A stretch of 58,770 bases of DNA from the NCBI RefSeq assembly GCF_004919045.1, contig NZ_SWDW01000019.1, positions 1 through 58,770 of the forward strand, in the 5' to 3' direction. Positions 51,160-58,770 of this stretch are shown here, piece by piece. The position numbers and the translations under genes are program-made. Under the pieces are notes generated by a model. It was not told the origin of the DNA. It made no database searches and was given only the letters and a program-made list of their open reading frames with translations. Each line of letters opens with the position of its first letter. The first letter of the stretch is position 1. Origin of the DNA: Sinomonas albida. GTDB lineage: Bacteria > Actinomycetota > Actinomycetes > Actinomycetales > Micrococcaceae.

Positions 51160-51642
51160 ATGAACGTGGAGGAGACGGAGCTCCCCGGTTTCGGGGTGCG
51201 CAAGGACTTCATGACGAAGTCAGGGCGGCGCATCGGGGTCGTGGCGCACCGCGACGGGGAAACAGAGCTCATCATCTCGGCCTGGGACGATCCAGACACC
51301 TGCCAGGCCTCGATCCCGCTCACGGGCGACGAGGCCTCGGCCCTCGGCAATCTCCTCGGGAGCCAGCGCATCGTGATGCAGCTCACCGAGGAGCACAAGG
51401 AGGTCCCGGGCATCGTGACCCGGCAGTTCAGCATCCTCCCCGACTCGCCGTACCGGGACCAGCCCATGGGCAAGGCTGCGATCCGAACGCGCACGTCGGT
51501 CTCGATCGTCGCGATCATGCGCGAGGGCGAGGTGCTCCCGTCCCCGGGCCCGGACGCGATCCTCCATGCCGCGGACCTCCTGGTCGCCGTCGGCACGCAG
51601 GAGGGGCTCGACGCGACGGCGATGATCCTGCGCAACGGGTAG
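51160..51642 (+). CDS. khtT: KhtT-like regulatory subunit with RCK_C domain
   Basis: A protein of 160 residues. The N-terminal half (LPGFGVRKDFMTKSGRRIGVVAHRDGETELIISAWDDPD) is KhtT-specific. The C-terminal half (about 85-160: IRTRTSVSIVAIMREGEVLPSPGPDAILHAADLLVAVGT) is an RCK_C (TrkA-C) ligand-binding domain. In Bacillus KhtT controls the K+(NH4+)/H+ antiporter KhtU in response to pH and cyclic di-AMP. The khtU-like gene follows after three bases. Confidence 0.9.
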   Translation: MNVEETELPGFGVRKDFMTKSGRRIGVVAHRDGETELIISAWDDPDTCQASIPLTGDEASALGNLLGSQRIVMQLTEEHKEVPGIVTRQFSILPDSPYRDQPMGKAAIRTRTSVSIVAIMREGEVLPSPGPDAILHAADLLVAVGTQEGLDATAMILRNG

Positions 51643-51645
51643 CCC

Positions 51646-52842
51646 ATGGATCCGATTGCGCTCACGCTCATCGAACTCGGGGCCGTGATCTTCGCCCTCG
51701 GTTTCCTCGCGCGGCTTGCGGGTCGGATCAGCATGTCCCCCATTCCGCTGTACCTGCTCGGCGGCCTTCTCTTCGGTGCCGGCGGGGTCGTTGACCTCCA
51801 CGGGGTCCGGGAATTCGCGCATCTCGCCGGGGAAATCGGCGTGATCCTCCTCCTGCTCCTCCTGGGACTCGAGTACACGGCGAAGGAGCTCTTCACCGGC
51901 CTGCGCCGCTCGTGGCAGGCCGGGGTCGTGGACGCCGTGCTCAACTTCCTCCCCGGCGCGGGGGTCGCGCTCCTGCTGGGCTGGGGCGGCGTCGGGGCGC
52001 TCGTGATGGGCGGCGTCACGTACATCTCCTCATCCGGAATCGTCGCGAAGGTCATCACGGACCTCGGCCGGCTCGGCAACCGCGAGACGCCGACCATCCT
52101 CTCGATCCTCGTGTTCGAGGACCTCGCGATGGCCATCTACCTGCCGATCCTCACTGCCGTTCTCGCGGGCGTGGGCTGGCTGGGTGGGCTCCAGACGGTG
52201 GCGATCTCGCTCGCCGTCATCACGATCGTGCTCGTCGTGGCGCTGCGTCACGGGCACCGCGTCTCGAAGGTCGTCCACAGCGAGAACTCCGAGGTGTTCC
52301 TGCTGAACGTCATGGGCCTCGCGCTGCTCGTGGCCGGGCTTGCCTCCGCGATGCAGGTCTCCACGGCCGTGGGCGCGTTCCTGCTCGGCATCGCCATTTC
52401 AGGCACGACGGCGGACGTCGCCTCACGCCTGCTCGAGCCCCTGCGCGACTTGTTCGCGGCGATCTTCTTCGTAGCGGTTGGACTCAACACTGATCCCCTG
52501 TCCATCCCTCCGGTCCTCGGCTGGGCCGTCCTCCTCGCCCTCGTGACGGCGATCACGAAGATGGCCACGGGCTGGTGGGCCGCATGGCGTGCGGGTGTCG
52601 CTATCCCCGGGCGGGCGCGCGCGGGGGCCTCACTCATAGCCCGCGGCGAGTTCTCGGTGGTCATCGCGGGACTCGCCGTGACGTCCGGCGCGATCACCGG
52701 AGAGCTCGCGGCCCTCGCGGAGGCGTACGTCTTGCTGATGGCCGTCATCGGCCCCCTCGCGGCTCGGTTCATCGAGCCCGCCGTCAAGGCGCTCCGGCGC
52801 CCCCGCAAGCCCAAGCGGGAGACCCCGGCCACGGTCGGCTGA
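51646..52842 (+). CDS. khtU: CPA2-family cation/H+ antiporter (KhtU-like)
   Basis: A protein of 398 residues with about 12 helices. LGLEYTAKELFTGL, GVTYISSSGIVAKVITDLGRLGN and ALLVAGLASAMQVSTAVGAFLLGIAISGT are landmarks of the CPA2/KefB group; ARGEFSVVIAGLA comes late. It lacks the C-terminal RCK_N domain of KefB, as expected when a separate KhtT supplies regulation. It probably exports K+ in exchange for H+. Confidence 0.9.
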   Translation: MDPIALTLIELGAVIFALGFLARLAGRISMSPIPLYLLGGLLFGAGGVVDLHGVREFAHLAGEIGVILLLLLLGLEYTAKELFTGLRRSWQAGVVDAVLNFLPGAGVALLLGWGGVGALVMGGVTYISSSGIVAKVITDLGRLGNRETPTILSILVFEDLAMAIYLPILTAVLAGVGWLGGLQTVAISLAVITIVLVVALRHGHRVSKVVHSENSEVFLLNVMGLALLVAGLASAMQVSTAVGAFLLGIAISGTTADVASRLLEPLRDLFAAIFFVAVGLNTDPLSIPPVLGWAVLLALVTAITKMATGWWAAWRAGVAIPGRARAGASLIARGEFSVVIAGLAVTSGAITGELAALAEAYVLLMAVIGPLAARFIEPAVKALRRPRKPKRETPATVG

Positions 52843-52917
52843 CCGTTCTGGGCCCAGGGTCGCGAGCTTAAACGCCCTGGCAACATCCTTGAAACCTCGC
52901 CCGGCGAGCATGGAGTA

Positions 52918-53766
52918 ATGGACGCCCCGCGCACGGCCCAGATCACCCCTGCCCGCGACTCGCACCCGGCCCACGCCGATCTCGCGTGCGAGGTCTGCGG
53001 ACGCTACCCCGAGCCGCCCAAGGTCCGCCTCACGCTCGCGAATGTGGCCGCGATGCTGCCCATCGAGCTCGCGGTGCACGCCGCCGTCGTCGGTACGGAG
53101 TGGCCGCTCCCGCTCAAGGTGCTGCTCCTCGCGGCGACGACCACGGCGCTCGTCATCTGGGTTGCGGAGCCAAGTGTCCGGCGGCTCCTGCGCTCGTGGC
53201 TGCACGCGCCCGCCCTCAGGCGTCGCCGCGCGCTCGAGGTCGCGCCGGCCCTGTGGCGGGCGCGCGTCACGCTTCCCGACATGCCGGGGGCGCTCGAGCG
53301 GATCACTCGCGCGCTCGCGAAGCTCGGCGTGAACGTCCTCTCCATCCAATCGCAGCCCGTGACGGGCGGCGTGGTCGACGCGCTCGTGCTCTCGGCTCCG
53401 GGCGGGCTCACCGAGGACGATCTCCACGATGCGCTGGCCCACGGCGGCGGTGCGGGCCCGCGCGTGTGGCCCACCACGCCGCTCGCGCTCGTCGACGGCC
53501 CGACGCACGCGCTGAGCCTCGCCGCGCGCGTCGCCGCGAACCCTGCCGAGCTCCCGTACGCGGCGGCCGAGCTCCTGGGCGCCGAGCGGGTCTCCGCGGA
53601 CCGGCCGCTCGACCCCGAGGCCGTGGCTCGCGGATCCATCCTCAAGGTCCCGGCCTCGCCCGAGCCGCTCGTGCTCGTTCGGCCGGGCGAACCGTTCACG
53701 CCTGCCGAGTCCGCCCGCGTGAGCCGCCTCGCGGAGCTCGCCGAGGCGAGCGCGCTTCGCGGATAG
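52918..53766 (+). CDS. ACT-domain protein with two N-terminal membrane helices
   Basis: A protein of 282 residues. Residues 20-30 carry a Cys pair (ACEVCGRYP). Two hydrophobic segments (about 42-60 and 65-85) form a hairpin anchor. An ACT domain follows (about 118-180: RARVTLPDMPGALERITRALAKLGVNVLSIQSQPV). The remainder (PLALVDGPTHALSLAARVAANPAELPYAAAELLGAERV) has no known fold. ACT domains bind amino acids, so this may be a membrane sensor. Membrane-anchored ACT proteins of this type are not characterised as far as I know. Confidence 0.78.
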   Translation: MDAPRTAQITPARDSHPAHADLACEVCGRYPEPPKVRLTLANVAAMLPIELAVHAAVVGTEWPLPLKVLLLAATTTALVIWVAEPSVRRLLRSWLHAPALRRRRALEVAPALWRARVTLPDMPGALERITRALAKLGVNVLSIQSQPVTGGVVDALVLSAPGGLTEDDLHDALAHGGGAGPRVWPTTPLALVDGPTHALSLAARVAANPAELPYAAAELLGAERVSADRPLDPEAVARGSILKVPASPEPLVLVRPGEPFTPAESARVSRLAELAEASALRG

Positions 53767-53780
53767 CCCGGCTGGCCCGG

Positions 53781-53820
53781 CTAGCGCCCGCTAGCGCCGA
53801 CTAGCGCCGACTAGCGGGCG
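53781..53820. repeat. Four 10-bp tandem units starting ctagcg
   Basis: ctagcgcccg, ctagcgccga, ctagcgccga and ctagcgggcg follow each other without a gap. The last unit contains the lutC stop codon (CTA on this strand). They lie between convergent genes. Confidence 0.8.
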
Positions 53821-54437
53821 ATGATGACGTCGAGCGTGCGCGGGCCGTGGACGCCCTCGACGCGCTCGAGCTCGATGTCGCTCGTCGCCGAGGGGCCCGA
53901 GATGAGCGTGAGCGGGCGCGTCGTGTCGAGCCGCGCGAAGCCCTCCGGGACGATCCCGACGATCGTCTCGACCGGCACGACGCACACGTGATGGTCCGGC
54001 ACGAGTGAGATCGCCCGCCGCCCCTGGTCCGGCGAGCCGTCCAGCACGATCGTTCCGGTCTCCGCGATGCTCACGGCAGAGGACGTCACCACCGCGTCCA
54101 GGCCGTCCAGACGGACGACGGCGAGAGGTGCCTCACGCGAGTCCCGCACCGCGCGCTCGTCGAGGCTCGGGTCAAGCCACTCGGCGGGGAAGCCCTCCGG
54201 GACCGCGAACTCCTTGCCCTCGAGCCGCGCTCGGACCGCGGCGGCCACGTTCCCCCGCGGAACCACCTCGACGCGGGCCTTGTAGTCCTCGAGGCGGTCG
54301 ACGAGGAGTTCCACGAGGGCGTCCTCGTCGAGGCCCGACTCCGTGCGGTACTCCGCGAGAGCTGACGGCTGGACGGCCGCCGGTTCGGCGCCGAGCGCCT
54401 CCCGGACGCGTCCCAGAATCTCTTCGCGCGCGCTCAT
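53811..54437 (-). CDS. lutC: Lactate utilisation protein C (LUD domain)
   Basis: A protein of 208 residues. AVVTSSAVSIAETGTIVLDGSPDQGRRAISLVPDHHVCVVP is the LUD-domain signature. The GPSATSDIELERVEGVHGPRTLDVII end is characteristic of LutC/YkgG. The ATG overlaps the lutB stop. With LutA and LutB it forms the iron-sulfur L-lactate oxidising complex. Confidence 0.94.
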   Translation of the reverse strand: MSAREEILGRVREALGAEPAAVQPSALAEYRTESGLDEDALVELLVDRLEDYKARVEVVPRGNVAAAVRARLEGKEFAVPEGFPAEWLDPSLDERAVRDSREAPLAVVRLDGLDAVVTSSAVSIAETGTIVLDGSPDQGRRAISLVPDHHVCVVPVETIVGIVPEGFARLDTTRPLTLISGPSATSDIELERVEGVHGPRTLDVIIAR

Positions 54438-56053
54438 TGAGCCTCCCCTTCCGTCGCGCCGTCACTCGTCGCGCCGCCGGTCGCGGGGCCACGCGTTGAT
54501 CCGTCACCGTCCGCGGGTGGGGCGTCCTTCTGGCGCTTCTTCCACCAGCTCCGGAACGATTCGCTCGGCGGGGCGGGGATGTCGCGGCTCTGGGTCCAGC
54601 CGGCTCCGAGGCCGGGGAGCCGGGAGATCTTCCCGTCGCGCCCGGCGAGCGCACGCGCCACCGGGAGGCCCTTCTCGAGCAGCCCGAGCCGGTCCCCCGA
54701 GGACAGCGCCCAGGACGCCGCGCCCAGGGCGACATCCATCTGGGTGGGGAGGCCCCGCCGTCGTCCGCTGGACTTCGCGCCGGCGCGGTCCGCGCCGCCA
54801 GGACCCGCATCCCGGCCGTGTTTCGCTTCCACGTCCTCGCCGCGCAGGTGCACGAGGATCTCGGGGATGTTGATCTTGACGGGACACGCGTCGAAGCACG
54901 CGCCGCACAGCGAGGACGCGTACGGGAGCGACGAGTTCTCCTCCGCCTCGACGCCGGTCAGGAGCGGCGAGAGGATCGCGCCGATCGGGCCGGGGTACGT
55001 CGAGCCGTAGGCATGGCCGCCCGTGCGCTCGTACACGGGGCACACGTTCATGCACGCGGAGCAGCGGATGCAGTGCAGCGCGCTGCGGCCGTGACGGTCG
55101 GCGAGCGCGCGCGTCCGCCCGTTGTCGAGCAGGACCACGTGGACGTTCTGCGGCCCGTCCCCGGGAGTCACGCCGGTCCAGAGCGAGGTGTACGGGTTCA
55201 TGCGCTCGCCCGTCGAGGAGCGCGGGAGCAGCTGCATGAAGACCTCGAGGTCCTGCGCCCGCGGGAGCACCTTCTCGATGCCCATGACCGTGATGAGCGT
55301 CTCCGGGAGCGTGAGACACATGCGCCCGTTGCCCTCCGACTCGACGACGCCGAGCGTCCCCATCTCCGCGATGCCGAAGTTCGCGCCGGAGATTGCGACC
55401 TTCGCGGACAGGAACTTCCGGCGCAGGTGCGCGCGGGCGGCCATCGCGAGGCGGCGCGGCTCGTCCGTGAGTGCCGGGTCGACGTCCGGCATTTCGCGCA
55501 GGAAGATGTCCCGGATCTCGGTCCGGTTCTTGTGGATCGCGGGGACCAGGATGTGGCTCGGCTTGTCGTGCCCGAGCTGGACGATGAGCTCGGCGAGGTC
55601 CGTCTCGAACGCCGCGATGCCGCGCTCCTCGAGGTACTCGTTGAGTCCGATCTCCTGCGTGGCCATGGACTTGACCTTGACGACCTCGTCCGAGCCGGTC
55701 TCACGGATGAGACCCTCGACGATCCGGTTCGCCTCCGCGGCGTCGCGCGCCCAGTGCACCGTGCCGCCGCGGGCGGTGAACTGCTCCTCGAACTGCGTCA
55801 ACAGCTCGGGCAGGCGCGACATCGCCTCGGTCTTGATCGCCGAGCCCGCGTCGCGGAGCGCCTGCCAGTCAGGGAGCTCCGAGACGACGCGCAGGCGCTT
55901 GTCGCGGATCGTATGCGTCGCGTGGCCGAGGTTCTCGCGGAGCTGGGCGTTGCCGAGCTCGCGGTGCGCGGCCTGGGGGAAAGGCTCGACGGCGGAGATG
56001 TTGCCGAAGCCGCGGGGAGGTACGGCCGGAATCCCGAGGCTCACCGAACTCAT
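54434..56053 (-). CDS. lutB: Lactate utilisation iron-sulfur protein B
   Basis: A protein of 539 residues. The LUD domain (about 60-300) contains GANFGIAEMGTLGVVESEGNGRMCL. Two [4Fe-4S] ferredoxin motifs follow: CIRCSACMNVCPVY and CGACFDACPVK. The C-terminal 130 residues (WALSSGDRLGLLEKGLP) are the usual LutB tail, slightly extended by a low-complexity end. The ATG overlaps the lutA stop (ATGA). Confidence 0.95.
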   Translation of the reverse strand: MSSVSLGIPAVPPRGFGNISAVEPFPQAAHRELGNAQLRENLGHATHTIRDKRLRVVSELPDWQALRDAGSAIKTEAMSRLPELLTQFEEQFTARGGTVHWARDAAEANRIVEGLIRETGSDEVVKVKSMATQEIGLNEYLEERGIAAFETDLAELIVQLGHDKPSHILVPAIHKNRTEIRDIFLREMPDVDPALTDEPRRLAMAARAHLRRKFLSAKVAISGANFGIAEMGTLGVVESEGNGRMCLTLPETLITVMGIEKVLPRAQDLEVFMQLLPRSSTGERMNPYTSLWTGVTPGDGPQNVHVVLLDNGRTRALADRHGRSALHCIRCSACMNVCPVYERTGGHAYGSTYPGPIGAILSPLLTGVEAEENSSLPYASSLCGACFDACPVKINIPEILVHLRGEDVEAKHGRDAGPGGADRAGAKSSGRRRGLPTQMDVALGAASWALSSGDRLGLLEKGLPVARALAGRDGKISRLPGLGAGWTQSRDIPAPPSESFRSWWKKRQKDAPPADGDGSTRGPATGGATSDGATEGEAQ

Positions 56054-56910
56054 CGCGCACCCCCGGCGGGCGAGCCGGCGAGCGCAAGCCCGCCGTCGAA
56101 CGTCAGGGGATGCTCGCGGGTCGAGGCGAGCACCTCCGCGAGGTGGAGCGTGCGCACGGGGGCGTCTCCCGCCGTCGTCCGCTGCTCGCGGGAGAGCCCT
56201 CCGCCGATGTGCATGAGGCACGAGGCGTCGCCGCCCGCACACGCCGCGGCACCCGTCCCGCAGATGTTGGCGACCTTGTCGGCCAGCATCGCCGAGGAGA
56301 CGTCCGCGTTCTTGACGGCGAACGTGCCGCCGAAGCCGCAGCATTGGTCCGCCTCGGGGAGGTCGACGACGTCGAGCCCCTCGACGCTTCGAAGCAGGTT
56401 CAGCTGCCGGTCTCCGAGGCGCAGGAGGCGCATGCCGTGGCATGACGGGTGGTACGCGATGGTGCCGGGGAGGTACGAGCCGAGCTGCGCCGCGGCGTCG
56501 GTGACCCCGAGGACGTCGGTGAGCAGCTGGGCAAGCTCGAACGTGCGATCGCCGACGGCGGCCGCGCGCGCCTCGAGCGTCGCGTCGGCTCGTCGTTCCC
56601 CCTTCTCGACCGCCCACCGCGCGACCATCGCGTGCTGATGCTTCACGGAGGCGACGCACGAGCCGGACGGCGCGACCGCGACGTCGTACTCCCCGCCGTC
56701 GAATCCCGCCTCGAAAGTCTTCACGTGGTTCTCCACGACGGGCAGCGCCTCGCGGAAGTAGCCGGAGTTCAGGTGCATCTGGCCGCAGCAGGCCTGGCCG
56801 GCGGGGAACACGACCTCGTGCCCGAGCCGCTCCAGGATCTGCACCGTGGCCTGCGCGACGCGCGGATACATCGCGTCGACGATGCACGTCGCGAAGAGCG
56901 CGATCTTCAT
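56050..56910 (-). CDS. lutA: Lactate utilisation protein A, CCG-domain protein
   Basis: A protein of 286 residues. Two cysteine-rich CCG domains: the first with TCIVDAMYP and QACCGQMHLNSGYF, the second with YHPSCHGMRLL and DQCCGFGGTFAVKN. These bind an iron-sulfur cluster as in heterodisulfide-reductase-type proteins. The ATG follows GAGAGGA. It opens lutABC, divergent from the GntR regulator gene. Confidence 0.95.
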   Translation of the reverse strand: MKIALFATCIVDAMYPRVAQATVQILERLGHEVVFPAGQACCGQMHLNSGYFREALPVVENHVKTFEAGFDGGEYDVAVAPSGSCVASVKHQHAMVARWAVEKGERRADATLEARAAAVGDRTFELAQLLTDVLGVTDAAAQLGSYLPGTIAYHPSCHGMRLLRLGDRQLNLLRSVEGLDVVDLPEADQCCGFGGTFAVKNADVSSAMLADKVANICGTGAAACAGGDASCLMHIGGGLSREQRTTAGDAPVRTLHLAEVLASTREHPLTFDGGLALAGSPAGGAR

Positions 56911-56949
56911 GGGGAATCCTCTCCGGCCGGGGGGCTTGCCGTCGGTCTG

Positions 56950-56962
56950 TGGTCTGACCATA
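56950..56962 (-). promoter_or_regulatory. FadR-type operator over the lutA -10 box
   Basis: TGGTC-T-GACCA (56950-56960) matches the TGGTnnnACCA consensus of FadR-subfamily GntR proteins. It overlaps TATGGT (minus strand, 56962-56957), which with TTGCCG 18 bp upstream forms the likely lutA promoter. A wider, gapped dyad (GTCGG...CCGAC) surrounds it. Confidence 0.65.
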
Positions 56963-56995
56963 CAGTCCGACCGCACGGTGCGGCAAGATGGACCC

Positions 56996-57712
56996 ATGCC
57001 CCAGCCAATCTCGCGCACCGCCTCCGATCGGGCCCACGACGCCGTGCTGAGGCACATCGAGGAGAGCCTGCGCTCCGGGGACCTGAAGCTCGGCGACCGG
57101 CTGCCCGGCGAGCGGGCGCTCGCGGACCAGTTCGGCATCTCGAGGGCGTCCGTGCGGGACGCGATTCGCGCGCTCGAGGTCATGGGGGTAGTGAAGTCCT
57201 CCACGGGCTCGGGGCCGAACGCCGGCACGATCGTGGTCTCAGATCCGTCCGCCGCGCTCGGTTCGGCGCTGCGGCTCCACGTGGCGAGCCAGCGGCTCCC
57301 GGTCCGCGACATCGTCGAGGCCCGCGTCATGATGGAGACATGGTCGCTCGCGCATGCCGCCGAGGCGTCCTGGGAGCCGGGGCAGCTAGACGAGGCGCGG
57401 CGGCTGCTCGACGCGATGGACGACGGCGGGCTCCCCTCCCCCGCCTTCACGGCCCTCGACGCCCAGTTCCACGTGGCCCTGAGCGCGCTCGCGGGGAACG
57501 CCGTGGTCAGCACGATGATGGACTCGCTGCGGGAGGCGATTCGCACCTACGTGGACGACGCCGTGGCCCATCGGGGCGCGTGGGCCGACATCGTCGGGAC
57601 CCTCCGCGAGCAGCATCGTGGAATCCTCGAGGCCGTCGAGGCGCGCGACGGCGAGCGGGCGTCGCGGCTGGTGCGCGAGCATATCGAGTGGTTCTACGCG
57701 CGGACCCTGTAG
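56996..57712 (+). CDS. lutR: GntR-family regulator of lutABC (FadR/LldR-like)
   Basis: A protein of 238 residues. The winged helix covers about 10-75 (HIEESLRSGDLKLGDRLPGERALADQFGISRASVRDAIRALEVMGVV). The FCD effector domain covers about 95-230, with DAQFHVALSALAGN. The divergent position and the FadR-type site over the lutA promoter indicate repression relieved by lactate, as in Bacillus LutR or E. coli LldR. Confidence 0.9.
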   Translation: MPQPISRTASDRAHDAVLRHIEESLRSGDLKLGDRLPGERALADQFGISRASVRDAIRALEVMGVVKSSTGSGPNAGTIVVSDPSAALGSALRLHVASQRLPVRDIVEARVMMETWSLAHAAEASWEPGQLDEARRLLDAMDDGGLPSPAFTALDAQFHVALSALAGNAVVSTMMDSLREAIRTYVDDAVAHRGAWADIVGTLREQHRGILEAVEARDGERASRLVREHIEWFYARTL

Positions 57713-57727
57713 CCCGCGCGGCCATCG

Positions 57728-58303
57728 TCAGACGCTGGTGCGGTGGAAGTTGAGGAAGCTGCGCGAGGCGGTCGGGCCGCGCTGGCCCTGGTACCGGTTG
57801 CCGTATGTGCCGGACCCGTACGGGTGCTCGGCTGCGGAGGAGAGCCGGAAGAAGCACAGCTGGCCGATCTTCATGCCCGGCCACAGCTTGATGGGGAGGG
57901 TCGCGACGTTCGAGAGCTCTAGCGTCACGTGGCCCGAGAAGCCGGGATCGATGAAGCCTGCCGTCGAGTGGGTCAGGAGGCCCAGCCGCCCGAGTGACGA
58001 CTTCCCCTCGAGCCGGGCCGCGATGTCCTCGGGCAGCGAGACGGTCTCGAACGTGGAGCCGAGCACGAACTCGCCGGGATGAAGGATGAAGGGCTCGTCG
58101 TTCGCGACCTCGACGAGCCGCGTGAGCTCGGGCTGCTCGAGCGCGGGGTCGATGTGGGCGTACTTGTGGTTGTCGAACAGCCGGAAGAAGCGGTCGATCC
58201 GCACGTCGACGCTGGACGGCTGGACCATTTCCGGCTCGAACGGCTCCAGCGAGATCCGCTGGGAGTCGATCTCGGTACGAATATCGCGGTCGGAGAGCAG
58301 CAC
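57728..58303 (-). CDS. dcd: dCTP deaminase
   Basis: A protein of 191 residues. [41 protein letters not shown] and [35 protein letters not shown] (catalytic Glu in the last part) are classic Dcd. Actinobacterial members are of the bifunctional deaminase-dUTPase type, giving dUMP directly. TATTTT ends seven bases before the GTG, suggesting a leaderless mRNA. It is convergent with lutR (15 bp). Confidence 0.95.
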   Translation of the reverse strand: MLLSDRDIRTEIDSQRISLEPFEPEMVQPSSVDVRIDRFFRLFDNHKYAHIDPALEQPELTRLVEVANDEPFILHPGEFVLGSTFETVSLPEDIAARLEGKSSLGRLGLLTHSTAGFIDPGFSGHVTLELSNVATLPIKLWPGMKIGQLCFFRLSSAAEHPYGSGTYGNRYQGQRGPTASRSFLNFHRTSV

Positions 58304-58478
58304 GCCTCCCAAAATACCGCAGCCGGGCCCACGGACGGCGGTCGTCGCGTCACGTGGCTGCGGCATGACGGCGGCCCGGATTCCAGCATGCGGCCAACCC
58401 TTGTGCGCTCGGAGGCCGTGTGGCACAAGCCATACGTGCTGTGGCACACTGTCGGGTCGAAAGACTGACCCCCAAGAA

Positions 58479-58770
58479 ATGAGCTCCATGCCCTCCCCAC
58501 AGCCCGACTTCGACCATCTCGAGGATCATGGTCATGCGCTTTCGAGCGACCATGTGATCCATGCCGAGGATGCCGGCTACCACAAGGGCCTCAAGGCCCG
58601 GCAGATCCAGATGATCGCGATCGGCGGCGCGATCGGCACCGGCCTGTTCCTGGGCGCGGGCGGGCGGCTGGCCGCCGCCGGCCCTTCCCTGGTGTTCGCG
58701 TACGCGATCTGCGGCGCGTTCGTGTTCCTGATCCTGCGCGCCCTGGGCGAGCTCGTGCTGCACCGGCCCT
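58479..58770 (+). CDS. Amino-acid permease (APC family), 5' part only
   Basis: The frame runs off the right edge after 97 codons. After a hydrophilic start rich in His and Asp, [37 protein letters not shown] is the first helix of AAT-type amino-acid permeases such as AnsP (asparagine) or GabP. The first ATG at 58479 is taken; one at 58488 is possible. Upstream, gtggcaca occurs twice (58420-58460). The substrate cannot be set from this part. Confidence 0.85.
   Translation, partial: MSSMPSPQPDFDHLEDHGHALSSDHVIHAEDAGYHKGLKARQIQMIAIGGAIGTGLFLGAGGRLAAAGPSLVFAYAICGAFVFLILRALGELVLHRP

Noticed and set aside
53781-53820. CRISPR array
   Set aside because: The units are 10 bp without spacers; nothing in the window has the repeat-spacer layout and no cas gene is present.
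1-58770. tRNA, rRNA, insertion sequence or prophage
   Set aside because: I looked for clover-leaf arms with CCA ends, conserved rRNA blocks, and transposase or integrase motifs, and saw none. A covariance search could still reveal small RNAs that I cannot see.

Overview
The window comes from a high-GC actinobacterium, most likely a Micrococcaceae member close to Arthrobacter or Sinomonas. This is inferred from codon usage, frequent GTG starts, ATGA/GTGA gene overlaps, a mycothiol-type ArsC, Pol-PE-Lig order in LigD, a fused MnhA/B subunit and a DUF222-type HNH gene. I see no rRNA, tRNA, CRISPR array or insertion sequence. Function is mostly ordinary chromosomal metabolism, with one lower-GC accessory patch at about 4.2-7.2 kb.

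Layout. 0-3.2 kb: end of an HNH gene, then a LacI regulator and a mannitol-type polyol dehydrogenase. 3.3-7.2 kb: a phosphotransferase, then an accessory group (HNH/SRA-like nuclease, NERD protein, two small paralogous acidic proteins). 7.3-15.5 kb: a Rieske/DUF2231 membrane protein and the two NHEJ genes ku and ligD, separated by a glycosyltransferase, csbD and an arsenic operon (arsR-aquaporin-arsC plus an 18-residue Cys-rich peptide). 15.8-18.2 kb: an MHS transporter and a nucleoside hydrolase. 18.3-20 kb: a SigB/SigF-type sigma factor divergent from a TetR gene, with three copies of one palindrome between them. 20.3-30.2 kb: a 5-oxoproline/gamma-glutamyl locus (pxpA, a pxpB-pxpC fusion, a biotin carboxylase-BCCP protein, GntR regulator, DUF969-DUF979 membrane pair, DUF2891, gamma-glutamyltransferase). 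30.4-34.1 kb: glutathione peroxidase, a quinone oxidoreductase, an HTH-MurA fusion, a VOC protein. 34.3-37.6 kb: a YkoEDC-type ECF transporter behind a TPP riboswitch. 38.1-44.7 kb: the Mnh/Mrp Na+/H+ antiporter operon. 44.8-48.7 kb: an MFS carrier and a CoA-transferase with an IclR regulator. 48.7-51 kb: two hydroxyacid dehydrogenases. 51-53.8 kb: a KhtTU-like K+/H+ antiporter and an ACT protein. 53.8-58.8 kb: lutABC with its GntR regulator, dcd, and the start of an amino-acid permease.

How the genes fit together. The 20-30 kb block reads as one regulon. The same 13-bp dyad, ATTGTT-N-AACAAT, lies in the promoter of pxpA and, nearly unchanged, in the promoter of the DUF969/DUF979 operon, with the GntR gene between them. 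The TetR/sigma intergenic region looks like a switch: one dyad covers the tetR promoter and two bracket a strong promoter pointing at the sigma gene. Lactate and hydroxyacid use is served by lutABC and the LldD-like/2-hydroxyacid dehydrogenase pair. Ion and pH balance is served by Mnh and KhtTU. Five genes have a TANNNT box ending 6-7 bases before the start codon, which suggests leaderless mRNAs.
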